A stretch of 64,000 bases of DNA, from positions 151,906,699 through 151,970,698 of the forward strand of contig NC_092050.1 of NCBI RefSeq assembly GCF_003086295.3. Direction: 5' to 3'. A program made the translations under genes and the position numbers. Origin of the DNA: Arachis hypogaea. Its lineage: Eukaryota; Streptophyta; Magnoliopsida; Fabales; Fabaceae. The notes under the pieces were generated by a model. The model ran no database searches. It had not been told where the DNA came from and saw only the letters and a program-made list of their open reading frames with translations. Shown piece after piece: positions 12,401-23,378 of the stretch (its first letter is position 1; each line of letters begins with the position of its first letter).

Positions 12401-15149
12401 ATATCTTTAATATAAATATCCCATGCATGGAAATGGTGAAGAAGTAGTGTATAGAAGAGTAGCTACCTGGTGATTATACAAATAACGAATAATTTCTTTC
12501 TTGTGTTCTGCTCCTAAAACAACATCAAGGGATCCTGTAATATATAATGCCATTACCTGCACACATGATAATCATGGTCAATTAAATCAATAAGTAAAGC
12601 TAAAAAATGCTCCTTAACATCCATGCATATATATTTATATGATATCATCTCAAAAATAAATAAGATTACCAAACATGATCAAATGTAATGCCAGCACTTA
12701 CCTAGAAAAGTGACATAATTATTAATAAATATAAAAAATAATGTATATATATGTGTCATAAAATTATTCATTCCAAAAATTTAAATTGATAGGAAGAGAC
12801 AATATGAATAATTATATTTCTAACACTCTCCTTCAAGAAAGAGTCTCTTTTAAATTTGTTTAATTTTTGTATAGATATTTTTCTTTATTTGCTTTATCTT
12901 TTTTTTTTTTACTTTTGGAATTCACTAAAATCGAACTTTAGATCTTTTGGATATAGAACTGTAATAGCATGTCATAAAATTACTCATCCTACAAATTTAA
13001 ATTGATAAAAGAAGACAACATAAATAATTATATCTCTACCAAAATGAAAACTTTGTATAGCATATATAAAGGCTAAAATTGTAGTATTAAAATTCTAAAG
13101 CTCACCAAAGGTTGAAGGAAAAATAAAGGGCCAGCAGATTCAGCAGGCCAATGACCATCATGTGCTTGAATAGAAGAAAAGAAAGTGAGAGATCTTCTCA
13201 TTGTTGTAATCAATGCTTCTTGTGTTATTTTCTCTTCTTCTCCCACTTTCACTGCTTCTGGTATTGGTCCACATCTGTTCTCTTTTCTGAGCTGCCACCG
13301 GTTAAATGCATTTCAATTTTTGTCAATACTCAACCACCCCATGACCAGAGTCATAACTCATAAGTGAAGTGATCAAGTGAGTCATATATAGCAATAATTG
13401 GTTATTATTATAAATGTGAAGTTGGCAGAAAAAAAAGAAAAAGAATAATACTTGATTTGGCAGTTTCTTCTTTCATTCTTTCTTATTTATCATATTTAAT
13501 ATAGAGGAATGCTAGGGTCAACAATTTTTGTAATTTGTAGCCATCAAATAATCATCAATAATAGTTTTAATGGTGTGAAATTGGTGTAAAATTTCATCCA
13601 ATAGCTCACTTTTCTTTACTGATTACATACTGGCTATAATTTAACAAAGTTGCTGAACCTAGACTTTTCCTTTAATATATATATCTACTTATTCCTACTG
13701 CCTTATACTTGAAAGCTTTTCTATAGTAATAATAGGGACATGGAATAGATTTGGTATATTTTTTAAAAAATATCATTTATTACATATAATTCATGAAATT
13801 TGTTATTTATAAAAATAAGCTAAAAATTTTAATTGAAATATAATGCGCATTCACTCATGTTAGGTGTACACTAAAATCAACCACCAAAATTAATTATTTG
13901 TGTAGAATATGTATTAAAATACAAAATACCTATTTTAGTAGTTAATTTTAAATTGCAAATAGCATTTTTGTAATGCATTACTATCTTGATTATATATTTA
14001 TTATTATTTCAAATTTGATACAGTAATAAACATGAAAAGTATTTTACATAATATATGATCTGCTGATATTTAGATAAGTAATTATTTATGTGTATTTTTT
14101 ATTTATTTAAATATTTGAAATAAGTAGGTTCATGATATTATATAAAAAATATTATAACAAAAATATTTTAGAATTTGATCTTTATTATTTTTAAAAGAAT
14201 GATTTTAGTATAAAATAAATAAAAAAATAAAAAAAATATGTAAATTTTATATAAATTAAGAATCAACCATAAAAAATAACTGTATAAAATATATTTTTCT
14301 CACAAATGAATCATTAAAGAATATAATGCTACTTTTTAAGTGGTGGTGGTTGAACAAAGTGCAATGTGAGTTGTGGAAGGAAGTGGTTTTCCATGTAATA
14401 ATTTAAAGAACAACAATGCTAGGAATTAGGATGGTTCCAACAAAAAATCAGCCAAATGCCTACGGGTAAATCCAAAATTTCTATGTGAATGGTGCTTATT
14501 TTAGGTATTAGGATGTTTATTTTCTTTGTAAATTGGATGGTTCTGAATATATTTTTTGATTTATCATGTTTTAGACATTTGAAGAGGAAAGGAGGGTGAA
14601 GAGACGGAAACTAATTGAATCAGTTTCCGTGATTCACATTGCAATGATACTGAACGTATCTCCTCCTAATTTGAATGTGGTGAAATATTTAATAACCAAT
14701 ATTTTAAATCATAAATAAATAAAATTAATCACTATATTTATAATTAATTAAGTTGTTCCATTATGGGCTTATTTGGAATTGGTTTCGTATACTTGCCGAT
14801 GTATTCTTTTGAAGGGCTACAATGCAAATTGAAGATGGAGTTTTGGCATGATGTATGGATAAGGGATGGATAAGGAATACACAACAAACAAGAATCGAAC
14901 TCTAACTTTTTCGGACATAGAAGTTGAAACCATTGAAAAATTATATACCTGCATCCTCATTAAGAGGTCAGAACTTTGTTTGATGGAAAATTTATTTTTA
15001 GTGAACTCTTGGCGTAGCCTTTCAACCTCAGCACGTTCTTGTGGTGTTCCTGCATTTGGATCGAATTCCCAATGTTGTCTTCCTATGAAGTTGTTCACTG
15101 AAACCAAGTTCTTTCCTCCTTCTGCTATCTTCAACTTCCACATCTTCAA
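3481..15149 (-). CDS. Oxidosqualene cyclase, lupeol-synthase type (17 exons, 757 codons)
   Basis: Cyclises 2,3-oxidosqualene to a pentacyclic triterpene; family members act at the ER membrane. Exons: 15149-14949, 13291-13106, 12556-12467, 12133-11936, 10031-9947, 9869-9703, 9307-9119, 9028-8915, 8785-8666, 8542-8420, 7827-7672, 6771-6725, 6589-6446, 6202-6025, 5125-5045, 3760-3677 and 3591-3481. All junctions are GT-AG and the 2274 nt frame has no stop or shift. The frame starts [12 protein letters not shown]; the family usually starts at MWKLK, so 15143 is an equally good start (755 residues). The catalytic DCTAE motif is at about residue 484 and QW-type repeats (for example [24 protein letters not shown]) are present. 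MLCYCR at about 256-261 has Leu where beta-amyrin synthases have Trp. [17 protein letters not shown] and [18 protein letters not shown] also resemble lupeol synthases. Lupeol as main product is inferred; a mixed product is possible. Confidence 0.95.
4361..4493 (+). mobile_element. Degenerate tRNA-derived SINE in intron 15 of the cyclase gene
   Basis: The sequence resembles the well-preserved SINE at 62342-62535: an A-box-like region (gtggtcagctcactcgtccg), a B-box-like motif (agttcgaattccgcc) and a body that includes ccgcgacggactagt. There is no poly(A) tail and no clear target duplication, so it is old or truncated. It lies between exons 15 and 16 and is expected to be spliced out. Confidence 0.7.
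5424..5692. mobile_element. MITE with GGTAGACAATGA ends, in intron 14 of the cyclase gene
   Basis: The left end reads ggtagacaatga, followed by a segment like gtaaataatgtgaataatgg; the right end is its imperfect reverse complement (tgttcacattgtttaatattctcattgtctacc). The ~270 base element encodes nothing. The much larger element at 38042-39625 has the same kind of termini, so the two belong to one terminal-repeat family. Target duplication not resolved. Confidence 0.7.
5764..5985. mobile_element. Inverted-repeat MITE in intron 14 of the cyclase gene
   Basis: The left arm (ctaagaatttacatttcaa, leading to aaaaaatatcaataaagt) is the reverse complement of the right arm (aactttattggtattttttt, leading to attgaaaatgtaaattctta), with arms of about 65 bases and a spacer of about 90. 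No coding capacity. It sits directly beside the previous MITE. Confidence 0.65.
6835..7231. mobile_element. MITE with (G)TTACGTTTGTTT-like ends, in intron 11 of the cyclase gene
   Basis: The left end, ggctacgtttgtttacagaa, and the reverse complement of the right end, agttacgtttatttctgag, are similar, followed on both sides by tracts rich in aagacagaaatat. The middle is pure AT. The same style of element (cgtttgttttgag ... cagagac) is found at 24878-25266. Confidence 0.65.
7993..8136. mobile_element. 144-base foldback MITE in intron 10 of the cyclase gene
   Basis: Two arms of about 60 bases form an almost perfect hairpin: both read, outwards in, aggtgnaaa, a variable stretch, gtcgacttca(c/t)gtgaagttgatag, gagagctgtta, around a ~24 base loop. 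The arms themselves contain the palindrome gtcgac and ttcacgtgaa. A degenerate relative is at 16391-16522. It lies in an intron, so the hairpin would be present in the pre-mRNA. Confidence 0.75.
11095..11625. mobile_element. ~530-base palindromic MITE in intron 4 of the cyclase gene
   Basis: Left arm about 11095-11330 and right arm about 11373-11625 are reverse complements over some 235-250 bases with scattered differences. Matching anchors are cctattttggttcttaaggt, aaataattaa(t/c)ggaat, ccgtggat and caatacatttatttatcatt. The loop is about 40 bases. No open frame of note. Intron 4 is the longest tract of the gene (11935-10032), partly because of this insertion. Confidence 0.85.
13505..13671. 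mobile_element. MITE in intron 1 of the cyclase gene
   Basis: The left end, gctagggtcaacaatttttg, is mirrored by the right end, aacaaagttgctgaacctag. The interior carries ccatcaaataatcatcaa and aaatttcatccaatagctca. The form (about 165 bases, inverted ends, no coding sequence) is that of a short MITE. Confidence 0.65.
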
Positions 15150-15352
15150 CTCTGTATGTTTCTGTTTTTGTTTGATCTCTTTTTACTTCTTCCTCTGTCC
15201 AACACAAACAAATAATCAGAATCTAACATTCCTTCTATCAACTTATTATATATGTAACTACTAGAGTAGTAGCGAGGGTTTGGGAATATACCGATGAGAG
15301 TAACTTGGATCATATGGCTGCTACCTCTTTTGATGAAACCACAGAGTATGTA

Positions 15353-15362
15353 GCTTTATATA
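15353..15362 (-). promoter_or_regulatory. Candidate TATA box of the cyclase gene
   Basis: On the minus strand this reads TATATAAAGC, about 205 bases upstream of the first ATG of the cyclase. A start of transcription about 30 bases downstream would give a leader of roughly 170 nt. Position and sequence are the only evidence. Confidence 0.5.
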
Positions 15363-16390
15363 ATATACACTACACTATGCAACAGAGTGAAATAATTAAA
15401 TTTTGATTCTTAGACTATGTATCTATAAGAGAAATCTATTTATGTGCCTCTTTCTTAGCTTTTTGCTTAAATTTATAGAATATATAATTTTATGACATCA
15501 AATTAGAATTTTAATAATTGAAAAATCTGGATTTTTAATTTTTATTATCTCTTTTAAAAAATAATATAAAATAAATAAAAAATAAAAAAATTATGTAAAA
15601 GTTTAAACAAATTTAAAAAAACTCTTATACAAAAAATAAGTTAAAAATATAATTATTTTTATTTTTTTTCTATCTGTTTTTAAGTTTTTTAAAAAAAAGT
15701 AATTTTATGAGAATAACTTTATGTACTATACAGTATATACGCAAAAGGATGAAAAATAATGCCATTTAAATTATAATTCGTTGGTTATATATATTTAGCA
15801 TGTGAGAGTTTTTAGATATGCATATTATATTATATGGTATGTTTTTGATAGTATTAAATATTAATAATAGATATGGAAATAACACGTGGAGATCCTGGTA
15901 ATCTGGTATGCTGGCATATATTGACTTAATTATAATTTCTTGTGACTTTTTGAGAGTTCTTTTTCTAACCACTTCCGCAAGGAACTCACTTTTGCGAAAC
16001 TTGACCACTTTGTCACCAATATAATATTGTTTACCAGAATATTTAACCCTTTTTTTTTCTTTTGGTCAACATAGCTTTTTTTGGTGACATGGTCAACATA
16101 TTTAATAAACTATATATCCGTGGATTTTTATCACATGCATGTATAATTGGGTCTACACAGATCAATTAATAATTTAACTAGTCACAAAAAAAAAAAAAAA
16201 CAATTTAACTAGTACACTGTAGAGTTAGTGATTGATTAAAAATAGTATAAAAATAGTATAAAGAGCAGATATATGAAATCTCGTAAAAATGTGGTTGATG
16301 AATACGTACGTTGAAACTTGAAAAGTATATTGGTATTTTATTTTGGGGTTTTGAATTTAAGTCTCAAAAATAAAAATAAAAAAAATGAAA

Positions 16391-16522
16391 AAGTCATATG
16401 TAGTTATTTTTATGTGAAATTGTTAGTTGAAAATTTTTAAATAATTTAAAATATTTGACTATATTATTATCTAACGACTTTCAACTATCAATTTTATAAG
16501 AAAATTGTATGTGAATCTTTAT
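16391..16522. mobile_element. Degenerate foldback MITE, relative of 7993-8136
   Basis: Left arm ...tatgtgaaattgttagttga and right arm tcaactatcaattttataag... form an imperfect hairpin of the same layout as the 144-base element in cyclase intron 10, with many substitutions. Confidence 0.5.
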
Positions 16523-16683
16523 TATAAAAAAATCTCTATATTTTATGGAATTTGAGTTAAGTCCATAAAAATTAGTCAAACTCTTTATCATCTGTATACA
16601 AAAAAATAAAATCAAAATAAATATTAGTATTGGAATATATATTTTGTTACTTTTGAGCTTTCTTAAAAGTTTGTCAATTTGAA

Positions 16684-16830
16684 TTGTTAGAGTGATGAAC
16701 TCACTTCGTTTGTCTAACACAAGTGTTTGTGTGGAGTTCGAATTTTATATTACGTGTATTTAATAACTTATTGACAAGTGCAACAAATTTTTAAACAGAA
16801 TTTTAATTCGCGACGGATTAATTTTTAATC
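16684..16830 (+). mobile_element. Degenerate SINE, same family as 62342-62535
   Basis: It retains the order of landmarks of the intact copy: a tRNA-like A-box area (gttagagtgatgaactcact), a B-box-like ggagttcgaatttta, an attgacaagtg segment and cgcgacggattaa near the end. Poly(A) and target duplication are lost. Confidence 0.55.
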
Positions 16831-17407
16831 GATACATTAAAAAATATCGTGCGAACAAAAAAATTGTCTTTGAACTTTTATCTTTTTAATTTATTTCAAA
16901 TCAATAATTCCTTTTACCCTTAAAAATTAAATCACACTCTAACATCCACACGTTTATGATATTTTCCATATTTACACTGTTACACCGATATACGTAGTAC
17001 ATTTACAACCACCATAATTCTATATGATACCCTATTCCAAATTCAAACCCTTCCGTCAAACAAAATAAAAGGTAATATGATGATCTACACGACTACACCG
17101 TATACCATTACCTACTTGTTCATCAAATCTATCATAAGTCAATTGAATGATGAATTCAGTAAAATTTATAACGTGTGAGAACTGTTTCTTATTATTATTA
17201 TGTGTTGCATGTGTAACATTGTTGGTTTATTCTTTTTTGGTTACGTTCTCCTTTATTAGGGGTGTGTACATTAATTTTTGCATGTGACCGCTGATATTTT
17301 GCAACAAAAGACAAAAGATATCTAAATTCCGAAGACAAATTAATCGACATGCTCTGCATGCATATGTTCGTTGCACCTAACCATCCATGCATCTCTTTTA
17401 ACATTTT

Positions 17408-17530
17408 TCTAAAATCAACTATATAATAAAATTAATCATCAAAATCAACTATTAATATATATAAAATATTTATATATAAATATATAATAACTAATTTTAA
17501 TAACTAATTTTAGTGTATAAATAGTATTTT
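17408..17530. mobile_element. Short AT-rich inverted repeat (MITE-like)
   Basis: The left end, ctaaaatcaactatataat, and the right end, aataactaattttagtgtat, are inverted copies. A partial relative (gtacactaaaatcaaccacc) occurs at about 13865 in cyclase intron 1. AT-richness makes the exact limits uncertain. Confidence 0.45.
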
Positions 17531-18321
17531 TATTTAAAAATTATCATAAAGGAGATTATGATTACCTATTCTATAATTGTATAATACAAATATGTAAGAT
17601 CGAAATTGGAGGTTGCAATGGGGATCTCTTTGCTCAAAGTTAACGTTTCCACAAGGATGGAATTGTACATGTAAAGAACTTCAACGAGCAAGTAATCAGA
17701 GGTCCATGAGGACCATAGATGGATATCATTCTTCCTACCCTTTAATTTATTTATAGTATTCGCAAGGAAATTCGAGGAGAATCCAGGTATAGATCTCTTT
17801 CGGATTTAGATAGGATCTTACACGGGTATGATCCAGATTATGTTTTTTTTTTTTGAGACGTGGCTGATCATTGTCTTAGGCCCAATATACTTTTTTGGTA
17901 ATACAAAAAAAACAAAAAAAAAGTCAAAACTTGTCCTATTTAACATTCATTATTTGTTATAAAAATTAATAAATTCTAATTGTTTTTTATTAATATCTTT
18001 CTGTAACCAAATGTTTCTGATACTTTTTATACTATGGAGAACATGTTGATGAGGTAGCTCTTTTGTATACTTCTCTTCATAGTCAAGATTCGATTTTATT
18101 GCCTGTCCTAGAAGGCAAGTATAATTTGCCACTTTGGAGTTGAACTAAGTTAGGGTGAGTTTTTTCTTAAGAGTCTCCGAAAAAGTTTTATATTGGACAG
18201 TGTCTAAGACTCCATCAAAGCCATCCAACTTTCAAAGGTGCTTAAATGGTGTTAGTTTTGTTCGTTGTTCACTTGTTCATCTTATCTTAGGTATATATGC
18301 ATATCAAGAAGGTGTCAAAAG

Positions 18322-18586
18322 TGAAGGTATCAGATCTTAGAGGGTGAGGATTGAAGAAGAAAGGAGAAAGGAGACTGAAGATTGAGGAAGAGAATAGAGG
18401 AAAATGAACTTTATTGATTACTCAGAAGAATGAATCAAAATCAATTCAGTACAATAGTATGCATCTACTTATAGAGAGTGATTGAAACTTCTGGAGAGTT
18501 GCTTAAGGGTGTGGAAAGGTGTGACTTGTGCTGGCTCACAACAGAACTACCTGTCTTAACTAACACTCTCATCATAACACATATCA
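18322..18586 (-). repeat. 3' LTR of the copia element
   Basis: 265 bases; on the minus strand it starts TGATATGTGTTATGATGAG and ends GATACCTTCA. It carries one copy of the 18-base motif that is present three times in the other LTR. Confidence 0.93.
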
Positions 18587-18719
18587 TCATCTCTACTTAT
18601 CTTTGTTTTGTTTTGTTGACAGCTATACACTTATCATCATCTCCAGCAAACTTCATTCTACTCTGTTGAAGATGAACAATTCTGACTTCCAGCAAGAAGT
18701 TGCTGATCATGAACACTGA

Positions 18720-21700
18720 GCTTGGCACGAAAATGGAGAAAGCTCTCTGAGGGTATTGCCTTTGTAAGAATGTCAGCTAGCTGCACTGACCGTGGGATAT
18801 GGCTGACCCGAATCTTTTTATTGTTGACATGATCCCTAACAAAATGCAGATCAATCTCGAAGTGCTTGGACTTGGAGTGGAGGATAGGATTGGCAGCAAG
18901 CAAAACTGCGCTGAGATTGTCATAATACAACATTGGTGCTTCAGGTGATGGATACAGCAATTCACTCATCATGGTTTTTACCTAAATTAACTCTGCTACT
19001 GCATCTGTCATACTTCAATATTCAGCCTCAGTACTTGATCTAGCTACTGCCGACTGCTTCTTTGACGCCTAAGAGATCAAATTTGAGCTAAGAAAGACAC
19101 AATGACCACTGGTGGACTTCCTATCATCTGGATCCCTAGCCCAGTCTGAGTCACTATAAGCATTTACGCCCATAGAGAAATCCTGTTTTATATGTAAGCC
19201 GTAGCTTGCTGTGCCACTCAAGTATCTTAGTACCCGTTTAACCATTCTCCAATGACAGTCCAAAGGAGCTTGAACAAATTGAGACAGCTTGTTAACACTG
19301 TAGCAGATTTCAGGCCTTGTTATTGTGAGATACTGTAGGCTACCAATGATCGATATGTATAGCTTTGGGTCATAGAAGCTAGACCCACCAAGAGCTGAGA
19401 TCTTCACAGTGGATGGCAGAGGTGTGTGGCAGGAGGCACAGCCAACCATACCAGCTTTTTTTAATACTTCTCCAACATGTTTCTGCTGAGTGAGCACTAG
19501 ACCACCATCACAAGTTCTGGTTACTTGAATTCCAAGGAAGTAGTGTAGGTATCCTATATCTTTGAGAGCAAACTTTTTGTTCAGCTTAGCTATCACATCT
19601 GTTACAAGCGCAGAAGATTCATCAGTCACAATGATATCATCTACATACACAAGCACATAAGTTTGGAGTCCATCAACAATTTTGACAAAAACTGAGACAT
19701 CAGACTTGGTAGCTGCAAAGCCAATCTTCCTTAATCCACTTGCCAGCTTATGATACCACTCTCTTGGGGCTTGCTTCAGCCCATAGAAAGTCTTTGTAAG
19801 CTTGCATACTAAGGAAGGATCTTCTTGTTCATACCCTGAAGGCTGCCTCATATAATCTTCCTCCATTAAATCACCATGCAATAAGGCATTATTAACGTCT
19901 AACTATCTGATTACCCAAGATTTGGATACAGCGATGGACAGCAACAATCTAATGGAAGTAGGCTTCACCACTGGGCTATAGATCTCTGTGAAGTCAGATC
20001 CATGTTTATGAGCATACCCCTGAGCTACTAGCCTTGCCTTGTACTTTTGTAAAGAGCCATCTGCATTGTATTTCACCCTGAATACCCACCTGCTGCCTAT
20101 GGCTTCTCTGTTGGGTGGAAGGCTTACTTATACCCACGTGTTGTTCCTGATTAGTGCATCATATTTCAGATTCATAGCAGCTCTCCATTCTGGAGAATTC
20201 AAAGCTTGCTTCATAGTTCTTGGCTTTACACTGGCAGAAAAGACTTTTGGCTTAAAAATTCTAGCCTTACTTCTAGTGATCATTGAGTGAGAATTAACAA
20301 CAACAGGTACAGGTTCAGAATCCTCTGAAATTGGTATCTCAATGTCATTGATAGGGATAGGAGTGGGAATAGAGGAAGCTGCTATTGGTAACTGAGGTAT
20401 GAGGGGTGAGGTTGATGGTTGAGGAAGAGTTGAAGGTGAAGAATTGGCTGAGTTGTGGTTCAAACTGTCTTGAGAGGGAGAGACCTGCTGACTTGAGACT
20501 AAATGGCTAAAGCTAACCTGCTGAGACCGAGACTGCCTTGGTTCAACTATATTTGACAAAGGCCTAGGGATGAGTGGAATGGTTGGAATAGAGGGAGGTA
20601 AGGCATCTTCAGAAGCTGATACAGATTTACTAGGAACCTGCTGTGTAGCTTGTTGAAAAGGAAACTTGTCTTCAAAGAATACAACATGAGGGGTGATAAT
20701 AACTTTCTCATCCTGAGTAAGATATTTGTATCCCTTGTGAGATGTGCCATACCCAATGAATGTGCAAGGTGAGGACCTAAAATCTAGCTTGTGTTTATTG
20801 TAAGATCTTTGATGAGGGAAGCATAAACATCCAAAGACTCGAAGCTGGTCATAAGAAGGCGTTTTTCCAAACAGTTTTTCAGTAGGAGACATGCCCTCTA
20901 ACACTGGTGTTGGAAGCATATTTATGAGCTTGGAAATAGTAGTAAATGCTTCTCCCCAAAATCTAATAGGCATGGATGTCCCTGCAAGTAAAGTAAGGCC
21001 CATTTCAACCACATGGCGATGCTTCCTTTCAGCAGCTCCATTCTGCTGATGAACATGAGGACATGAAAACCTGCATACAACTCATTTTGCTTGCAACAGC
21101 TTAGATAAGCTTTTATACTCAGCAGCATTGTCACTTTGCAACATTTTCAACTTTGTATTTAATTGCAATTCAGCCATTTATTGGAAGTGATTAAATACTG
21201 ATTTTAATTGAGTTCTAGATTTAATGAGATAAAGCCATGTATATTTTGAGAATGCATCGATAAAGTTTACAAAGTACCAATGTCCATTAGTGTCTGAAAT
21301 GGGTGCTGGCCCCCAAATATCAGAATGTACAAACTCCAAGGGATGGTTATACACAGTTTGAGAGGAAGAGAAAGGTAAATGGTGGGATTTTCTAATACAA
21401 CAAGCTGAGTATTTAAGTTTGGTTATAGAAGAGGGAATTTGACAAGTCTTTAATACTTGTGATACAATGCTATAGTTTGGGTGGCCTAATCTAGCATGCC
21501 AAATCAGGATATCACCCTTATTTCCTAATGCAGAAGTGTATGCTTTTGGTTTGCTTTGACCAGTTGTGAACTTATAAAGGCCTTTGTGAACAATGCCTTG
21601 AAGAACAATCTCTTTAGTGTCTTTGGTTTTTATGCAGCACCTATCATCATGAAATTCAAAGAAGACTTGATTGTCACAGCAACATTGATATACACTCATC

Positions 21701-22995
21701 AAATTCTTTGTTATTTTTGGCACACATAGCAGTTTTCTAAGGTGTTATAATCTAGAGCTCAGATTTAATGCACAAATTACCAACAAAAGAAATTGGCAAA
21801 CCTGTTCCATTGCCTACTATAACTTGCTCATCACCACAATACTCCTCCTTCTCTAACAGATTCTGCTCAGTGTGAGTCATATGATGCGTAGCTCCTGAGT
21901 TAGGATACCAATTCGGATCCTGAACTGTAGCAGGTGTTGCCAGAACATTACAGAAGTTGGCACGAGGCTGAGACACTTGCTGAGGGACCTGATTGTTTCC
22001 ACTGTTGTACCCTTCATTGTCATAGGGTTGATTGCTTGCTTTGCTGTATCCACCATATCCTCCATTTTCATTTTCATAGTAACCTTCATAGAAGTCTTCA
22101 CTATACTTATACCAGCAAGTTCGAGCTGTGTGACCTATTTTATTGCACACTTGACAATGTGGTTTCTTAGCCTGATAACCTCTTATATTGTTCATCCTAC
22201 CACCTCTATTAGACTGTCTTCTGTCACCTACAGTCTGGCCACTAAATCTACAGTTTGTATGTTCTTGCACTGAGGAATCTTGTAGAGATCTACCTCCATT
22301 GAAGTAGCCTCTGCCTCCTCTAAACGTGCGTCCTCCTCGTCCTCGAAGTCCACCTCTAAAATCTTCTCTGTCAAATTGAGCAATATTAGCTTGAACAAAT
22401 GCCTCTGGCTTCCTGAACCTTGTGAGCATGCTCTCATGAGCCAGCAGTAGGGCTTCCAATTCGGCAACTGTTATGCACTGAGATCTTGCTAGCACAGAGG
22501 TGTAGACCGAAGAATACTCTGCGGTTAAACCATGCAAGATTGCATTTACATTATTACTTTCAGTTATTGCTTCACCTACTGAGACTAATGCATCAATTGT
22601 GCTCTTAATTGAAAGGACATACTCAGTTACAGATGCTCCAATTTGAAGAGCACTGAGCTTGTGTTTTAACTGCATTACCTTGGCTTTGATCTGAGATGCG
22701 AAATGATCTTCAAGCCTCTTCCAACCATCCGTGTGGTAAACAGTTTACTCATCGAAGCCAAGATCCATGACTTGAGCAAAGCATCTTATCTTTTCCATTG
22801 TTGATACTGCGGATTCAACGATACATTGGTCTCGTCTTCGGTTGCTAGGTATTGCTGAGGGATTCCTTTTTCTGTAATATGAGTTAGCATATCATTTCCT
22901 TCAATTGTTGAGAATGCCTGGTCTTTTCATTGCAGAAAATTTTTCTCATCCAACTTCATTGAGATCGGTGTTACTACAAATCCTTGAGCGATCAT
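18720..22995 (-). pseudogene. Broken copia gag-pol polyprotein
   Basis: Fragments in order on the minus strand: gag from about 22995, with the knuckle CQVCNKIGHTARTC (CX2CX4HX4C, about 22160-22118); protease WYPNSGATHHMT near 21910, where the expected catalytic Asp of DSG is Asn; integrase with HARLGHP, a zinc finger that has lost one Cys (YSACC) and HSDIWGP (21723-21178), continuing past a stop at 21178 to FGCLCFPH near 20820; RT from about 20215 with YVDD (VLVYVDDIIVT) in the 19881-19069 frame; RNase H SDSDWARDPDDRKSTSGH near 19130, continuing past a stop to LADILTKAIPS near 18750. Stops occur at about 22940, 21178, 20130, 19905 and 19069. It cannot encode a working polyprotein. Confidence 0.9.
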
Positions 22996-23060
22996 GACTC
23001 AGCTTGAATTAGCTTGAACTCTTCTGAATTTGTGATTTCGCAGAAGCTGTAGCACCATAA

Positions 23061-23072
23061 GCTCTGATACCA
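23061..23072 (-). promoter_or_regulatory. Primer-binding site of the copia element
   Basis: Directly next to the 5' LTR the minus strand reads TGGTATCAGAGC, the standard plant copia site complementary to the 3' end of initiator methionine tRNA. It confirms the element's orientation and the LTR boundary. Confidence 0.93.
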
Positions 23073-23373
23073 TGAAGGTATCATATCTTAGAGGGTGAGG
23101 ATTGAAAAAGAAAGGAGAAAGGAGATTGAAGATTGAGGAAGAGAATAGAGGAAAATGAACTTTATTGATTACTCAAAAGAATGAATCAAAATCAATTCAG
23201 TACAATAGCATGCATCTACTTATAGAGAGTGATGGAAGCTTCTAGAGAGTTGCTTAAGGGTGTGGAAAGGTGTGACGTGTGCTAAAGGTGTGACTTGTGC
23301 TAAAGGTGTGACTTGTGCTGACTCACAACAGAACTACCTGTCTTAACTAACACTCTCATCATAACACCTATCA
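23073..23373 (-). repeat. 5' LTR of the copia element
   Basis: 301 bases; on the minus strand it starts TGATAGGTGTTATGATGAG and ends GATACCTTCA. It is 36 bases longer than the 3' LTR because the unit aaaggtgtgacNtgtgct is present three times (about 23263-23320) instead of once. Confidence 0.93.
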
Positions 23374-23378
23374 AAAAG

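Larger units (their letters stand above)
15372..18316. other. Intergenic region upstream of the cyclase gene
   Basis: No credible gene. Short frames at 15766-16008, 16481-16720 and 17950-18132 (minus) have no recognisable domain. The region holds the degenerate MITEs and SINE listed separately. The right end (about 17570-18316) is less AT-rich and continues across the copia insertion at 23379, but no protein match is recognised there. Confidence 0.5.
18322..23373 (-). mobile_element. Complete but defective Ty1/copia LTR retrotransposon
   Basis: A 5052-base element on the minus strand, bounded by LTRs beginning TG and ending CA. It is flanked by a perfect 5-base target duplication (aaaag on the plus strand, 18317-18321 and 23374-23378). 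Internal order on the minus strand is primer-binding site, gag with zinc knuckle, protease, integrase, reverse transcriptase, RNase H, which is the Ty1/copia order. The LTRs differ by about ten substitutions plus a 36-base repeat expansion, so the insertion is fairly recent. In-frame stops in gag, integrase and RT make it non-autonomous. Confidence 0.95.

Noticed and set aside
12760..13040. Tandem or dispersed repeat around tgtcataaaattactcat
   Set aside because: Two short similar segments are visible (12760-12830 and 12970-13040), but boundaries and type could not be defined.
14400..14570. Another MITE in cyclase intron 1 (gctaggaattaggatggttc ...)
   Set aside because: It resembles MITE-type sequence on one side only; a matching inverted end could not be found.
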